Shown: positions 47,509-56,911, counted from the first letter of the stretch. The stretch is 64,000 nt of DNA from [Pseudomonas] carboxydohydrogena (GCF_029030725.1 NZ_CP113162.1:1982501-2046500); one strand, 5' to 3'. The notes: generated from the letters alone by a model not told the origin. Translations and numbers: made by a program.

Positions 47509-48396
47509 TCACCCCTTCGACTGATCCCTGAGATGCGCGATGATGCCGGAAAAGTCCACCATGCCGTGTCCGGCATCCGAGAAAGCCTGATAAAGCGCCT
47601 GCGCATGCGCGCCGAGCGGGGTGGACGCGCCGGCCGCGCGCGCCGCCTCCTGCGACAGTCGCAGGTCCTTCAGCATCAACGCGGTGGCAAATCCCGGTTT
47701 GTAATCGTTATTGGCGGGCGACGCGGGCACCGGACCCGGCACCGGGCAATAGCTCGTCAGCGACCAGCATTGTCCCGAAGATGTGGACGCCACGTCGAAC
47801 AATGCCTGATGCGACAGCCCGAGCTTCTCGCCGAGCGTGAAGGCTTCGGACACGCCGATCATCGAAATGCCGAGGATCATGTTGTTGCAGATCTTCGCCG
47901 CCTGCCCCGCGCCCGCCTCGCCGCAATGGATGATCTTGCCGCCCATCTTTTCCAGGATCGGCTTCGCGGCGGCGAATGCTTTCGGATCGCCGCCCGCCAT
48001 GAAGGTCAGCGTCGCGTTCTTCGCGCCGTTGGTGCCGCCGGACACCGGCGCATCGACCGAGCGCAGGCCGGCGGTCGCCGCCAGTTCATGCGCCTGTCCC
48101 GCGCTTCCCACGTCGATGGTCGAGCAATCGATAATCAAGGCGCCCTTATCGAGCAGCGGCACGATCTCGTTCCAGACATCGAGCACATGTTGACCCGCAG
48201 GCAACATGGTGATGACGGTTTCGGCTCCCTGCACCGCATCGTTGATGCTGGATGCAACGGCGATGCCTGCTTCAGCCGCCGCCTTCTTCGAGGATTCGGC
48301 CAGATCGAAACCGCGCACCGCGAAACCCGCCTTCACCAGATTGGCGGCCATCGGCCCGCCCATGTTGCCGAGACCGATAAAAGCAATCTGCGTCAT
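47509..48396 (-). CDS. 3-hydroxyisobutyrate dehydrogenase family enzyme
   Basis: NAD(P)-dependent beta-hydroxyacid dehydrogenase of 295 aa. IAFIGLGNMGGPMAANLVKAG is the N-terminal Rossmann signature; DAPVSGGTNGA is the substrate-binding motif; the catalytic Lys is in GQAAKICNN (about residue 170). This most resembles MmsB of valine degradation, but relatives act on tartronate semialdehyde or other hydroxyacids. The start ATG has GGAG upstream; a reading ten codons earlier is less likely. A valine-degradation role would fit the livK-like gene nearby. Confidence 0.88.
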   Translation of the reverse strand: MTQIAFIGLGNMGGPMAANLVKAGFAVRGFDLAESSKKAAAEAGIAVASSINDAVQGAETVITMLPAGQHVLDVWNEIVPLLDKGALIIDCSTIDVGSAGQAHELAATAGLRSVDAPVSGGTNGAKNATLTFMAGGDPKAFAAAKPILEKMGGKIIHCGEAGAGQAAKICNNMILGISMIGVSEAFTLGEKLGLSHQALFDVASTSSGQCWSLTSYCPVPGPVPASPANNDYKPGFATALMLKDLRLSQEAARAAGASTPLGAHAQALYQAFSDAGHGMVDFSGIIAHLRDQSKG

Positions 48397-48488
48397 GACC
48401 TGCTCCGTCTGGTGAACGTGAAACAATTTAGCGCCCGAACGCAGAGGGTGCGATATTCAACATAAGAACGAGGCGAACGCGCCGGCCT

Positions 48489-49118
48489 CTATCGAGGCAC
48501 CTTTGTCCGCACCGGTTTCGCAATGGCGCGCCGGGCGCGCGGTCTGTGTTCCGCGAGCGCTTTCTTCCGCCCGGCCTTCAGAATGTCCGCCGATAATTGT
48601 TCGTGACCGGCGGCGCGCGCCAGCAAAAGGCTTCCCACCATGGTCGCGATGACGCCGATCGCCTCTTCGCGCGCGACCTTCGCCGGACTTTCCGCGCTTT
48701 GCGCGGCGACGGCATCGATCGCATCCTCCAGCCTTTCGGTGAAAATGCGCCGCGTCCTTGCGCTGGAGCGGGCCAACTCAGCACCGATTGCCGGTAACGC
48801 GCAACCGCCCGATGCGTCGTCGCGATGCTCGCGCGTCAGATAGCCGTTCACGATGGCCTCCAGCCCCTCGCCTCGCGGCGCCTTCTCGGCCCGCGCCCGC
48901 CAGCGCTGCGCGATCCCCTCCAGCGCATGACGGAACGATTCCTCGACCAGCGCATCGCGCGATTTGAAATGCGCATAGAAGCCGCCATGGGTGAGGCCCG
49001 CATCCTCCATCAACTCCGCGATGGCGATGCCGCCGGACCCATTTTCCTTCAGGCGCGTGACCGCCCCTTGCAGGATCCTCTCGCGGGTCGCCGCTTTGTG
49101 ATTCCGGGCGTAGCGCAT
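48489..49118 (-). CDS. TetR family transcriptional regulator
   Basis: Dimeric repressor of 209 aa. The helix-turn-helix is in AIAELMEDAGLTHGGFYAHFKSRDALVEE (about residues 30-58); the C-terminal ligand domain has DASGGCALPAIGAEL, a pattern of the YcdC/AcrR-like subgroup with TetR_C_16-type Cys. The C-terminal 25 residues are very basic. The ATG follows AAAGGACAG. It diverges from an MFS gene, and two copies of one 18-base operator lie between them, so it almost certainly represses itself and the transporter. Confidence 0.93.
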   Translation of the reverse strand: MRYARNHKAATRERILQGAVTRLKENGSGGIAIAELMEDAGLTHGGFYAHFKSRDALVEESFRHALEGIAQRWRARAEKAPRGEGLEAIVNGYLTREHRDDASGGCALPAIGAELARSSARTRRIFTERLEDAIDAVAAQSAESPAKVAREEAIGVIATMVGSLLLARAAGHEQLSADILKAGRKKALAEHRPRARRAIAKPVRTKVPR

Positions 49119-49130
49119 CGTCTGTCCTTT

Positions 49131-49148
49131 ATATGTCACATATCATAT
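49131..49148. promoter_or_regulatory. TetR operator, copy 1 (imperfect)
   Basis: ATATGTCACATATCATAT lies 13 bases before the TetR start. It matches the perfect palindrome at 49197-49214 at 14 of 18 positions, including both ends. Position over the TetR promoter suits autorepression. Confidence 0.7.
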
Positions 49149-49196
49149 AATACGAAAGAAGCCGTCCCGCAAAGGGATCGTGATTCAATTTCCGTG

Positions 49197-49214
49197 ATAT
49201 GATACTTATCATAT
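49197..49214. promoter_or_regulatory. TetR operator, copy 2 (perfect palindrome)
   Basis: ATATGATACTTATCATAT is a perfect 8-2-8 palindrome 34 bases before the MFS start; outer GTGA/TCAC extends it with a one-base bulge. Its AT-richness stands out against the GC-rich surroundings. It should control the MFS promoter. Confidence 0.8.
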
Positions 49215-49248
49215 TCACAGCTTTCGACTTTGCCCCACAGGACCGATC

Positions 49249-50532
49249 ATGATCTCCAACTGGCTCTCGGCACGCCTCGCCTCCCGCGACATCCATTACG
49301 GATGGGCTGTCGTCGCCGCGACGTTCCTGACGACGCTCGCGAGCGCCGCCTCGATCAGCGCGCCGGGCGTGTTCATCGTGCCGCTGGAGCAGGAATTCCA
49401 CTGGAGCAACGCGGAGATCTCCAGCGCGCTATCGATCCGCCTGTTGCTGTACGGGCTGGTGGCCCCATTCGCCGCCGCCCTCATCAATCGCTACGGCATG
49501 CGCAACGTGGTGATCTGCGCGCTGACGACGATCATCTCCGGCCTCGTGCTCTCGCTGTTCATGACGGAAGTCTGGCAACTGATCGTGCTGTGGGGATTCG
49601 TCGTCGGCCTCGGCACCGGCATGACCGCGCTGGTGCTCGGCGCAACGGTCGCCGCGCGCTGGTTCACCGCACGGCGCGGACTGGTGGTCGGGATGTTCGC
49701 CGCGAGTTCGGCCACCGGCCAGCTTCTGTTTCTGCCGGTGATGGCAAAGCTCACCGAGCTCTATAGCTGGCGCGTCGCCACGCTCGCGCTGTGCGCGCTG
49801 ATGGCCGTCGCCGCGCTGGCCGTGCTTCTGGTGGTGCGCGACCGTCCATCGGACATGGCGCTGCGTCCGTTCGGCGATGACGGCACGACGCCGATCCCTC
49901 CAATCGCGCCCGCGAACGCGCCGATCACCTCCGCCGCGCTCGGTGCTTTGAAGGAGGCTTCGCGAAGCCGCGTGTTCTGGGTGCTGTTCTTCACCTTCTA
50001 CATCTGCGGGGCGAGCACCAACGGCCTGATCCAGACGCACTTCATCACGCTGTGCGCCGATTATTCGATTCCGGCGACGGGTGCCGCGACGCTCCTGGCG
50101 GCGATGGGCATCTTCGATTTCATGGGCACCCTGATGTCCGGCTGGCTGTCGGACCGCTACGACAATCGCTGGCTGCTGTTCTGGTACTACGGCCTGCGCG
50201 GGCTGTCGCTGCTGATGCTGCCGTTCACCGACTTCACCTTCTACGGCCTGTCGCTGTTCGCGGTGTTCTACGGGCTCGACTGGATCGCCACGGTTCCGCC
50301 GACCGTGCGGCTCACCGCCTCGACGTTCGGGGCAGAACGCACCAATCTGATGTTCGGCTGGATTTTCGCCGGTCACCAGATCGGCGCGGCATCGGTGGCG
50401 CTGGGGGCCGGATTGTCGCGGACCTATTTGTCGAGCTATTTGCCCGCATTCTTCACAGCGGGGCTGCTGTGTCTGATTGCCTCGCTCGCCGTCCTGTCGA
50501 TCCGCCGTGACAAACGCGCCGTAGTCGCCTAG
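49249..50532 (+). CDS. MFS transporter under TetR control
   Basis: Inner-membrane transporter of 427 aa with 12 predicted spans in two six-helix halves. GWAVVAATFLTTLASAASIS, GLVLSLFMTEVWQL and the loop DRPSDMALRPFGDDG between halves fit the MCT/OFA-like MFS branch, whose members carry monocarboxylates or drugs. GWLSDRYDNRWLL is the motif A-like loop of the second half. Substrate unknown. The TetR regulator implies induction by the substrate or a related compound. Confidence 0.9.
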   Translation: MISNWLSARLASRDIHYGWAVVAATFLTTLASAASISAPGVFIVPLEQEFHWSNAEISSALSIRLLLYGLVAPFAAALINRYGMRNVVICALTTIISGLVLSLFMTEVWQLIVLWGFVVGLGTGMTALVLGATVAARWFTARRGLVVGMFAASSATGQLLFLPVMAKLTELYSWRVATLALCALMAVAALAVLLVVRDRPSDMALRPFGDDGTTPIPPIAPANAPITSAALGALKEASRSRVFWVLFFTFYICGASTNGLIQTHFITLCADYSIPATGAATLLAAMGIFDFMGTLMSGWLSDRYDNRWLLFWYYGLRGLSLLMLPFTDFTFYGLSLFAVFYGLDWIATVPPTVRLTASTFGAERTNLMFGWIFAGHQIGAASVALGAGLSRTYLSSYLPAFFTAGLLCLIASLAVLSIRRDKRAVVA

Positions 50533-50570
50533 GTCTGTACACACCAGATTTAGGAAGACAAGGCAGGACG

Positions 50571-51833
50571 ATGCGGCGAATTGTTGTCACGGGTATGGGT
50601 GCGGTGTCGCCGCTGGGTTGCGGCGTGGAAGCCAACTGGTCGCGGCTGATCGCCGGAAAATCAGGCATCCGCCGCCTGTCTGAGGAAGCGTCCGCCGACC
50701 TGCCCTGCAAGGTCGCGGGCCTCGTGCCGGACATGACCGACGACCCGGAAGCAGGCTTCGATCCCAACCGCGCCGCGCCGGTCAAGGACCAGAAGAAGAT
50801 GGACCGCTTCATCCTGTTCGCGCTGCTCGCGGCGGAGGAAGCGGTGGCGCAGGCGAACTGGCACCCGGCCACAGACAAGGACCGCACACGAACCGCCACC
50901 ATCATCGGTTCCGGCGTCGGCGGCTTCCCCGCCATCGCCGATTCCGTGCGGCTGGCGGATTCGCGCGGCGTGCGGCGGCTGTCGCCTTTCACCGTGCCAT
51001 CGTTCCTCGTCAATCTCGCCGCCGGTCAGGTGTCGATCAAGCACGGCTTCAAGGGCGCGCTCGGTGCGCCGGTGACGGCCTGCGCGGCGGGCGTGCAGGC
51101 GATCGGCGACGCCGCGCGGATCATCCGTGCGGGCGAAGCCGACATTGCGCTGGCGGGCGGCGCGGAAGCCTGCGTCGAGCGCACCGCGCTCGGAGGCTTC
51201 GCGGCGGCGCGCGCGCTCTCCTCCGGTTTCAACGATACGCCGGAGCGCGCCTCGCGCCCGTTCGACAAGGCACGCGATGGTTTCGTGATGGGCGAAGGCG
51301 CGGGCCTCCTCGTGATCGAGGAACTGGAGCATGCGCTGGCGCGCGGAGCGAAGCCGATCGCCGAGCTGATCGGCTACGGCACCAGCGCCGACGCCTATCA
51401 CATGACGTCAGGTCCCGAGGATGGCGACGGCGCGCGACGCGCGGTCGTGCAAGCCCTGCAACAGGCGGGACTTGATCCGGCGCAAATCCAGTATCTCAAT
51501 GCGCACGCCACCTCGACGCCGGTGGGCGATCTCGGCGAACTCGCCGCGATCAAAGCGGTGTTCGGAACCAGCAACAGCGTGGCGGTGAGTTCGACGAAAT
51601 CCGCGACCGGTCATTTGCTCGGCGCGGCCGGTGGCCTCGAGGCGATCTACTCGGTGCTGTCGCTGCGCGACCAGACCGCGCCCGCCACGTTGAATCTCGA
51701 CGATCCCGACGATGCGGCGGAAGGCGTCGATCTCGTCCGCGGCCAGGCCCGCAACATGAAGATCGATCATGTGCTGTCCAACGGCTTCGGCTTCGGCGGC
51801 GTCAACGCCAGCGTGATCTTCCGCAAGATGTAG
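50571..51833 (+). CDS. 3-oxoacyl-ACP synthase II (FabF-type), second copy outside the fab cluster
   Basis: Condensing enzyme of 420 aa that elongates acyl-ACP with malonyl-ACP. The Cys-His-His triad is complete: Cys171 in VTACAAG, His312 in NAHATSTPVGD and His348 in KSATGHLLGAAG, with Lys343. GFGGVNASVIF closes the protein. The main fabF is expected next to acpP beyond the left edge, so this is probably a paralogue with chain-length or unsaturated-substrate bias. It starts 38 bases after the MFS gene and may be cotranscribed with it, but a shared role is unproven. Confidence 0.9.
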   Translation: MRRIVVTGMGAVSPLGCGVEANWSRLIAGKSGIRRLSEEASADLPCKVAGLVPDMTDDPEAGFDPNRAAPVKDQKKMDRFILFALLAAEEAVAQANWHPATDKDRTRTATIIGSGVGGFPAIADSVRLADSRGVRRLSPFTVPSFLVNLAAGQVSIKHGFKGALGAPVTACAAGVQAIGDAARIIRAGEADIALAGGAEACVERTALGGFAAARALSSGFNDTPERASRPFDKARDGFVMGEGAGLLVIEELEHALARGAKPIAELIGYGTSADAYHMTSGPEDGDGARRAVVQALQQAGLDPAQIQYLNAHATSTPVGDLGELAAIKAVFGTSNSVAVSSTKSATGHLLGAAGGLEAIYSVLSLRDQTAPATLNLDDPDDAAEGVDLVRGQARNMKIDHVLSNGFGFGGVNASVIFRKM

Positions 51834-51850
51834 GTCAGGGTTTCCCAAGC

Positions 51851-51955
51851 CGTCATCCTGAGGCGGCCATGCGCAGCATGGCCCTCGAAGGGTGACGATA
51901 CCCGCGCATGTCATCCTTCGAGGCTCGCGCTGCGCGCTCGCACCTCAGGATGACG
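51851..51955. repeat. composite intergenic palindrome (CGTCATCCTGAGG type)
   Basis: CGTCATCCTGAGG (51851-51863) is the exact complement of 51943-51955; inner CCTCGAAGGGTGAC and GTCATCCTTCGAGG form a second pairing. This is a common rhizobial intergenic element. It separates the convergent fabF-type and RND genes and may act as terminator for both. Confidence 0.85.
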
Positions 51956-51965
51956 CTCTCGCCAT

Positions 51966-54900
51966 CTACTCCGCCGCCTCCGACACCGCGCTCGGCGGCT
52001 CGGAATGATCGCTATCGGACGGCGTGCCGCGTCCGAACTGCGACATCCAGTTCGACAGGCGGTCGAGGTAGAGATAGATCACCGGCGTGGTGAACAATGT
52101 CAGCACCTGGCTGACAAGCAGGCCGCCGACCATGGCGAAGCCGAGCGGCTGGCGGATTTCCGAACCCGTACCGTGGCCGAGCATCAGCGGCACGCCGCCG
52201 AGCAGCGCCGCCATCGTCGTCATCATGATCGGGCGGAAGCGCAGCAGCGCCGCCTTGTGGATGGCCTCCTCCGAGGTCAGATGCTCGTCGCGCTCAGCCG
52301 CGATCGCGAAGTCCACCAGCATGATGCCGTTCTTCTTCACGATGCCGATCAGAAGCACGATGCCGATCAGCGCGATCAGGCTGAAGTCGTAGCCGAAGAT
52401 CATCAGCGTCGCGAGCGCGCCGACGCCGGCCGATGGCAGCGTGGACAGAATGGTGATCGGGTGGATGTAGCTTTCATAGAGAATGCCGAGGATCAGGTAC
52501 ACCACGATGAGCGCGGCGAAGATCAGGAGCGGAATGGTGCCGAGCGATTGCTGGAACGCCTGCGCGGTGCCCTGGAAACTGCCGCTCAACGTGCCCGGCA
52601 CGCCAAGATCGGCCACCGCCTTCTGCACGGCGTCTGTCGCCTGCCCGAGTGCTACGCCCTGCGCGAGATTGAAGCTGATGGTGATCGCCGGGAATTGGCC
52701 CTGATGGCTGATCGACAGCGGCCGCACCGGATCGGTTGTCCAGCGCACGAAGGTCGAGAGCGGCACCTGATCGCCCGTCGTCGGTGACTTGATGTAGATT
52801 TTCTGGAGGCTGTCCAGATCGCCCTGCATCTCGGGCAAAATCTCCATCACCACGTGATAGCTGTTGAGCTGGGTGAAATACTGCGCGACCTGACGCTGGC
52901 CGAAGGCATCGTACAGCGTATCGTCGATCAGTTGCGGCGAGATGCCGTAACGCGACGCCGTATCGCGGTCGATGGTCAGCGTCAGCGTGGTGCCCTTGGT
53001 CTGCTGGTCGGTCGCGACGTCGCGCAGTTGCGGCAACGTCTCCATCTTCGCCAGAATCTTCGGCGCCCACTCGTTCAGTTCGGCAAGGTTGGCATCCTGC
53101 AAGGTGTATTCAAACTGCGTGCGGGTGGCTCGGCCGCCGAGGCGCACGTCCTGCGACGCTTGCAGATAGAGTTTCGCGCCTTCCACCTTCTCGGCCTTGG
53201 CGCGAATCCGCGCGATGATCTGGGGCGCCAGCGCCGTGCGCTCGTTGCGCGGCTTCAGTGTGATGTAAAGACGGCCGGTGTTCAGCGCGCTGCCGCCGCC
53301 GCCGATCGCCATCGCGACGCTGAAAACGTCGGGGTCCTCCATCACGATCTTGCCGAGTTCTTCCTGTTTGCGCTTCATGTCGGCGAAGGAAATATCCTGC
53401 GCCGCCTGCGATGCGCCGGTCAGCAGGCCGTTGTCCTGTTGCGGGAAGAAGCCCTTCGGGATCGCGATGAAAAGGATCACGGACAATGCCAGCGTCGCGA
53501 AGAACACCATCAGGGTGGTGAAGCGCCAGCGCATCACCACGTTCAGGCCACGCTCGTACCAATAGAGCATGCCGTCGAACATGCGCTCGCTCCACTGGTA
53601 GAACCTGCCGTGCTGCTGGTGCTCCCGGTGCGGTTGCAGAAAGCGTGAGGCCATCATCGGCGTCAGCGTCAGCGACACGATCATGGAGACGAAGATCGTC
53701 ATCGCCAGCGTCACCGCGAATTCGCGGAACAGGCGCCCGATGATGCCGCCCATCAGCAGCAGCGGAATCAGCACCGCGACCAGCGACACGCTGATCGACA
53801 CGATGGTGAAGCCGATCTCGCTCGCGCCCTTCAACGCGGCCCGGTATGGGTCCTCCCCCTTCTCCACGTATCGCGAAATGTTCTCCAGCATCACGATGGC
53901 GTCGTCGACCACGAAACCGACCGCGATGGTGAGCGCCATCAGGGACAGATTGTCGAGCGTGTAGCCCGCCACCCACATCAGCGCGCAGGCGCCGAGCAGC
54001 GCCAGCGGCACAGTGATGCTCGGAATCACCGTCGCCCAGAAGCTGCGCAGGAAAATGAAGATCACCATGACCACGAGGGCGATGGTGAGAAGCAGCGTGA
54101 ACTGCACGTCCTCGACCGCCGCACGGATGGTCGTGGTGCGGTCGCTCATGATCGTGACCTTGACCGCGGGCGGAATGGCTTTCTCCAGCCGCGGCAACTG
54201 CGCCTTGATCTTGTCGACCGTCTCGATGACGTTGGCGCCGGGCTGTTTGAAGACGACAAGGAACACGCCGCGCTTGTTGTTCGCCCACGCCGCCTGCTTC
54301 ATGTCCTCGGGGCCCGACACCGCCTGCCCGATGTCGCGGATGCGCAACGGACCGCCATTGCGATAGGCGATGATGACGTCGTTCCAGTCCTTCGACGCCG
54401 GCAACTGGTCGTTGGCGTAGATCGTGTAGCTGCGGGTCTTGCCGTCGATATTGCCCTTCGGGCTATCGACCGTGGTCTGCACCAGCTGGGCGCGCACGTC
54501 TTCCAGACCGAGTCCCTTCGCCACCAGCTTGGCGGGGTCGATCTGCACGCGGATCGCGGGCTTCTGCTGACCGCCGATGGTGACCTGGGCGACGCCGGTG
54601 ATCTGGCTGAGCTGCTGGGCCAACTGGCTGTCGATCGCGTCATTGACATCGATCAGCGGCATGGTGTCGGAGGTCGCCGACAGGATCATGATCGGCGCAT
54701 CCGCCGGATTGACCTTGCGATAGGTCGGCGGGCTCGGCAGGTTTTTCGGCAACTGGCCGCCGGCGGCATTGATCGCCGCCTGCACGTCATTGGCCGCACC
54801 GTCGATGGCGCGGTTGAGATCGAACTGGATCGTCACGGACGTCGAGCCGAGCGAACTCGTCGAGGTCAATTGCGCGACGCCAGGGATCTGCGCGAACTGC

Positions 54901-55115
54901 CGCTCCAGAGGCTGGGCGACCGACGACGCCATCGTTTCGGGACTCGCGCCCGGCAAGCTCGCCGAGACCTGAATGGTCGGAAAATCCACCTGCGGCAGCG
55001 GCGCGATCGGCAGCGACGGGTACGCCACGAGGCCGACGAACAGCACGCCCACCATCAGCAACGAGGTTGCGATGGGGTAGCGGATGAAGGGAGCCGAAAC
55101 GCCGCCGTAGCTCAT
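51966..55115 (-). CDS. RND multidrug efflux permease, MdtB/MdtC type
   Basis: Inner-membrane, proton-driven pump of 1049 aa with 12 spans and two large periplasmic loops. The proton-relay Asp pair is in AVGFVVDDAIVMLENI (TM4) and the partner Lys in GIVKKNGIMLVDF (TM10). The sequence style (PLPQVDFPTIQVSASLPGASPETM) matches the MdtB/MdtC branch of HAE-1. Only one permease is encoded, so it should be a homotrimer. The ATG falls two bases after the adaptor stop; a TTG two codons earlier overlaps it. No outer-membrane channel gene adjoins. Confidence 0.93.
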   Translation of the reverse strand: MSYGGVSAPFIRYPIATSLLMVGVLFVGLVAYPSLPIAPLPQVDFPTIQVSASLPGASPETMASSVAQPLERQFAQIPGVAQLTSTSSLGSTSVTIQFDLNRAIDGAANDVQAAINAAGGQLPKNLPSPPTYRKVNPADAPIMILSATSDTMPLIDVNDAIDSQLAQQLSQITGVAQVTIGGQQKPAIRVQIDPAKLVAKGLGLEDVRAQLVQTTVDSPKGNIDGKTRSYTIYANDQLPASKDWNDVIIAYRNGGPLRIRDIGQAVSGPEDMKQAAWANNKRGVFLVVFKQPGANVIETVDKIKAQLPRLEKAIPPAVKVTIMSDRTTTIRAAVEDVQFTLLLTIALVVMVIFIFLRSFWATVIPSITVPLALLGACALMWVAGYTLDNLSLMALTIAVGFVVDDAIVMLENISRYVEKGEDPYRAALKGASEIGFTIVSISVSLVAVLIPLLLMGGIIGRLFREFAVTLAMTIFVSMIVSLTLTPMMASRFLQPHREHQQHGRFYQWSERMFDGMLYWYERGLNVVMRWRFTTLMVFFATLALSVILFIAIPKGFFPQQDNGLLTGASQAAQDISFADMKRKQEELGKIVMEDPDVFSVAMAIGGGGSALNTGRLYITLKPRNERTALAPQIIARIRAKAEKVEGAKLYLQASQDVRLGGRATRTQFEYTLQDANLAELNEWAPKILAKMETLPQLRDVATDQQTKGTTLTLTIDRDTASRYGISPQLIDDTLYDAFGQRQVAQYFTQLNSYHVVMEILPEMQGDLDSLQKIYIKSPTTGDQVPLSTFVRWTTDPVRPLSISHQGQFPAITISFNLAQGVALGQATDAVQKAVADLGVPGTLSGSFQGTAQAFQQSLGTIPLLIFAALIVVYLILGILYESYIHPITILSTLPSAGVGALATLMIFGYDFSLIALIGIVLLIGIVKKNGIMLVDFAIAAERDEHLTSEEAIHKAALLRFRPIMMTTMAALLGGVPLMLGHGTGSEIRQPLGFAMVGGLLVSQVLTLFTTPVIYLYLDRLSNWMSQFGRGTPSDSDHSEPPSAVSEAAE

Positions 55116-55117
55116 GA

Positions 55118-56269
55118 TCAATCAGCTTTCGGTTCGGCGCCGTCGCCGGAGCCCGCAACCCTGGTGGCCAGAAGCGATCCCGCCTGAACCCGGTACTGGC
55201 CCCGCGTCACCACTTCCTCGCCCGGCGCGAGCCCGCTGTCGATCAGGCTTTTGCCGTTGCCGGTTTCCCGGACCTTGATCGGCCGCACCACCGCCTTGTT
55301 GCCTTCGCCGACGACGAAGGCGAACAGCCCGTCCGGGCCATGCTGCACAACATCTTCCGGAACCACGGTGGCATCCTTGACCGTCTCGACCAGAAGCCGC
55401 GTGGAAACCGACAATCCCGGCCACAACGCATGGTCCTTATTGTCGAACGTCGCTTTCAGCCGGATGGTTCCGCTGGTGGAGTCGACCTGATTGTTGATCA
55501 GCGCCAGCACGCCCTCCGACAATTGCTTCCGCCCATCCGTCGTATAGGCGATCACCTTGAGCGGGCCGCGCTTCATCGCGGCCGCGATCGCGGGCAGTTG
55601 CTGCTCCGGTGCGGTGAAGATCACCGAGATCGGTTCGACCTGCGCGATGGACACGATCGCCGTCTGCGCCGCGGCGGTGACGATATTGCCGACATCGACC
55701 ATGCGGATGCCGGTGACGCCGGCGATCGGGGCGCGGATGCTGGCGTAGTCGAGCTGCGTCTGCGCGTTGTCGATCGCGGCCTGATCGCCCGCGATCTGCG
55801 CGGTCAGTTGCGCGACATTGGCGTTCTGGGTATCGACGGTCTGGCGGGTCGCGAACTCGCCAAGCTTGGTCGAGCGGGCAAGATCGAGCTTGGCGTTGTT
55901 GAGGTTCGCCTCGTCCTGCACCTTCTTGGCCTTGGCCGCATCGAGCGTCGCCTGGAACGGACGCGGATCGATCTGCGCCAGAAGATCGCCTTCCTTGACG
56001 AACTGCCCTTCCTTGAAAACGATTTGCGTGATCTCGCCATCGACGCGCGTGCGAACCTGCACGGTGTTGAAGCCCTGCACGGTGCCGAGGCCCGACATGT
56101 AGACCAGGAAGTCCGCCTTCTCGACAGGAGCGATCGTCACCGGCACCGCGGGCGCCGCCGCTGCCTTGGGCTTGCGCGAGCCGAACTCGCGCCAGCCGAA
56201 CACTCCCGCGCCGACAATCGCCAGCGCGATCAGCACAAATCCCCAGCGAGGCATTCCAGACTTCGTCAT
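55118..56269 (-). CDS. RND efflux periplasmic adaptor subunit
   Basis: Membrane-fusion protein of 383 aa linking the pump to an outer-membrane channel. An N-terminal membrane anchor lies at about residues 8-26, the biotinyl-lipoyl halves around VRTRVDGEITQIVFKEGQFV and ASIRAPIAGVTGIRMVDVG, an alpha-hairpin between (about 100-160), then beta-barrel and membrane-proximal domains. The ATG has GAGACGG upstream. The gene precedes the RND permease with a two-base gap and diverges from a MarR gene. Confidence 0.92.
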   Translation of the reverse strand: MTKSGMPRWGFVLIALAIVGAGVFGWREFGSRKPKAAAAPAVPVTIAPVEKADFLVYMSGLGTVQGFNTVQVRTRVDGEITQIVFKEGQFVKEGDLLAQIDPRPFQATLDAAKAKKVQDEANLNNAKLDLARSTKLGEFATRQTVDTQNANVAQLTAQIAGDQAAIDNAQTQLDYASIRAPIAGVTGIRMVDVGNIVTAAAQTAIVSIAQVEPISVIFTAPEQQLPAIAAAMKRGPLKVIAYTTDGRKQLSEGVLALINNQVDSTSGTIRLKATFDNKDHALWPGLSVSTRLLVETVKDATVVPEDVVQHGPDGLFAFVVGEGNKAVVRPIKVRETGNGKSLIDSGLAPGEEVVTRGQYRVQAGSLLATRVAGSGDGAEPKAD

Positions 56270-56323
56270 TCCGTCTCTCGTAAACCCGATATTCTTACAT
56301 ATCACTCATAAGACTGCGATTAT

Positions 56324-56342
56324 TTAGTATGCAAGCACTTAA
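56324..56342. promoter_or_regulatory. candidate MarR operator in the RND/MarR divergent gap
   Basis: TTAGTATGCAAGCACTTAA is an imperfect palindrome centred on TGC-AA-GCA, in the 123-base AT-rich gap. MarR proteins usually bind such sites over divergent promoters. The arms are offset by one base, so confidence is limited. Confidence 0.4.
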
Positions 56343-56392
56343 TATCATGGCATGCTAATGAATTCTTCGTCAGGCCAACCCACTCCTTGGTC

Positions 56393-56908
56393 ATGGCAAC
56401 CGTCACGGTCCGGCCCATGTCACTCGATCTCAAACGGCAGTTCATCACGCAGCTCGTCGAATCTTCCCGCGTGCTGCGCAATTATATCGAACATCGCGCC
56501 AAGAGCCGCGGGACCACGCGCGCGCAGTGGATCGTGCTATTTCGATTGCGTCAGCAGGAAGGGTTGTCGCAGGTCGATCTCGCGGAAGTGATGGAATTGC
56601 AGCCTATATCGCTGGTGCGGCTGCTGGATCGCCTTGTCGATCAGGATCTTCTCGAACGCCGGCCGCACCCCACCGACCGCCGCGCCAATCAACTATATTT
56701 GACCGATACGGGACGCCGTCTCGTCGATGACCTCGACAGCCTGCGCGATTCTATCGCCTCCGAGGCGCTGCGCGAAACGCCGGTGGCCGCGCTTCAGACC
56801 GCGCTCGCCGTGCTCCAGCAGGTTAAGGATAACGTCAAGAACAACGGGGATGCCGCCGCCGACACGGCCCCGCCTCCTCCGTCTCCGACGCGGCGAATGC
56901 GACGATAG
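56393..56908 (+). CDS. MarR family transcriptional regulator
   Basis: Winged-helix dimer of about 171 aa. RAQWIVLFRLRQQEGLSQVDLAEVMELQPISLVRLLDRLVDQ is the recognition region (by position about 48-89), followed by the wing DRRANQLYLTDTG. The C-terminal 30 residues are Pro/Asp-rich. Start uncertain between ATGs at 56393 and 56417; neither has a strong ribosome binding site, so it may be leaderless or poorly translated. Divergence from the RND operon makes it the probable local repressor. Confidence 0.9.
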   Translation: MATVTVRPMSLDLKRQFITQLVESSRVLRNYIEHRAKSRGTTRAQWIVLFRLRQQEGLSQVDLAEVMELQPISLVRLLDRLVDQDLLERRPHPTDRRANQLYLTDTGRRLVDDLDSLRDSIASEALRETPVAALQTALAVLQQVKDNVKNNGDAAADTAPPPPSPTRRMRR

Positions 56909-56911
56909 ATC

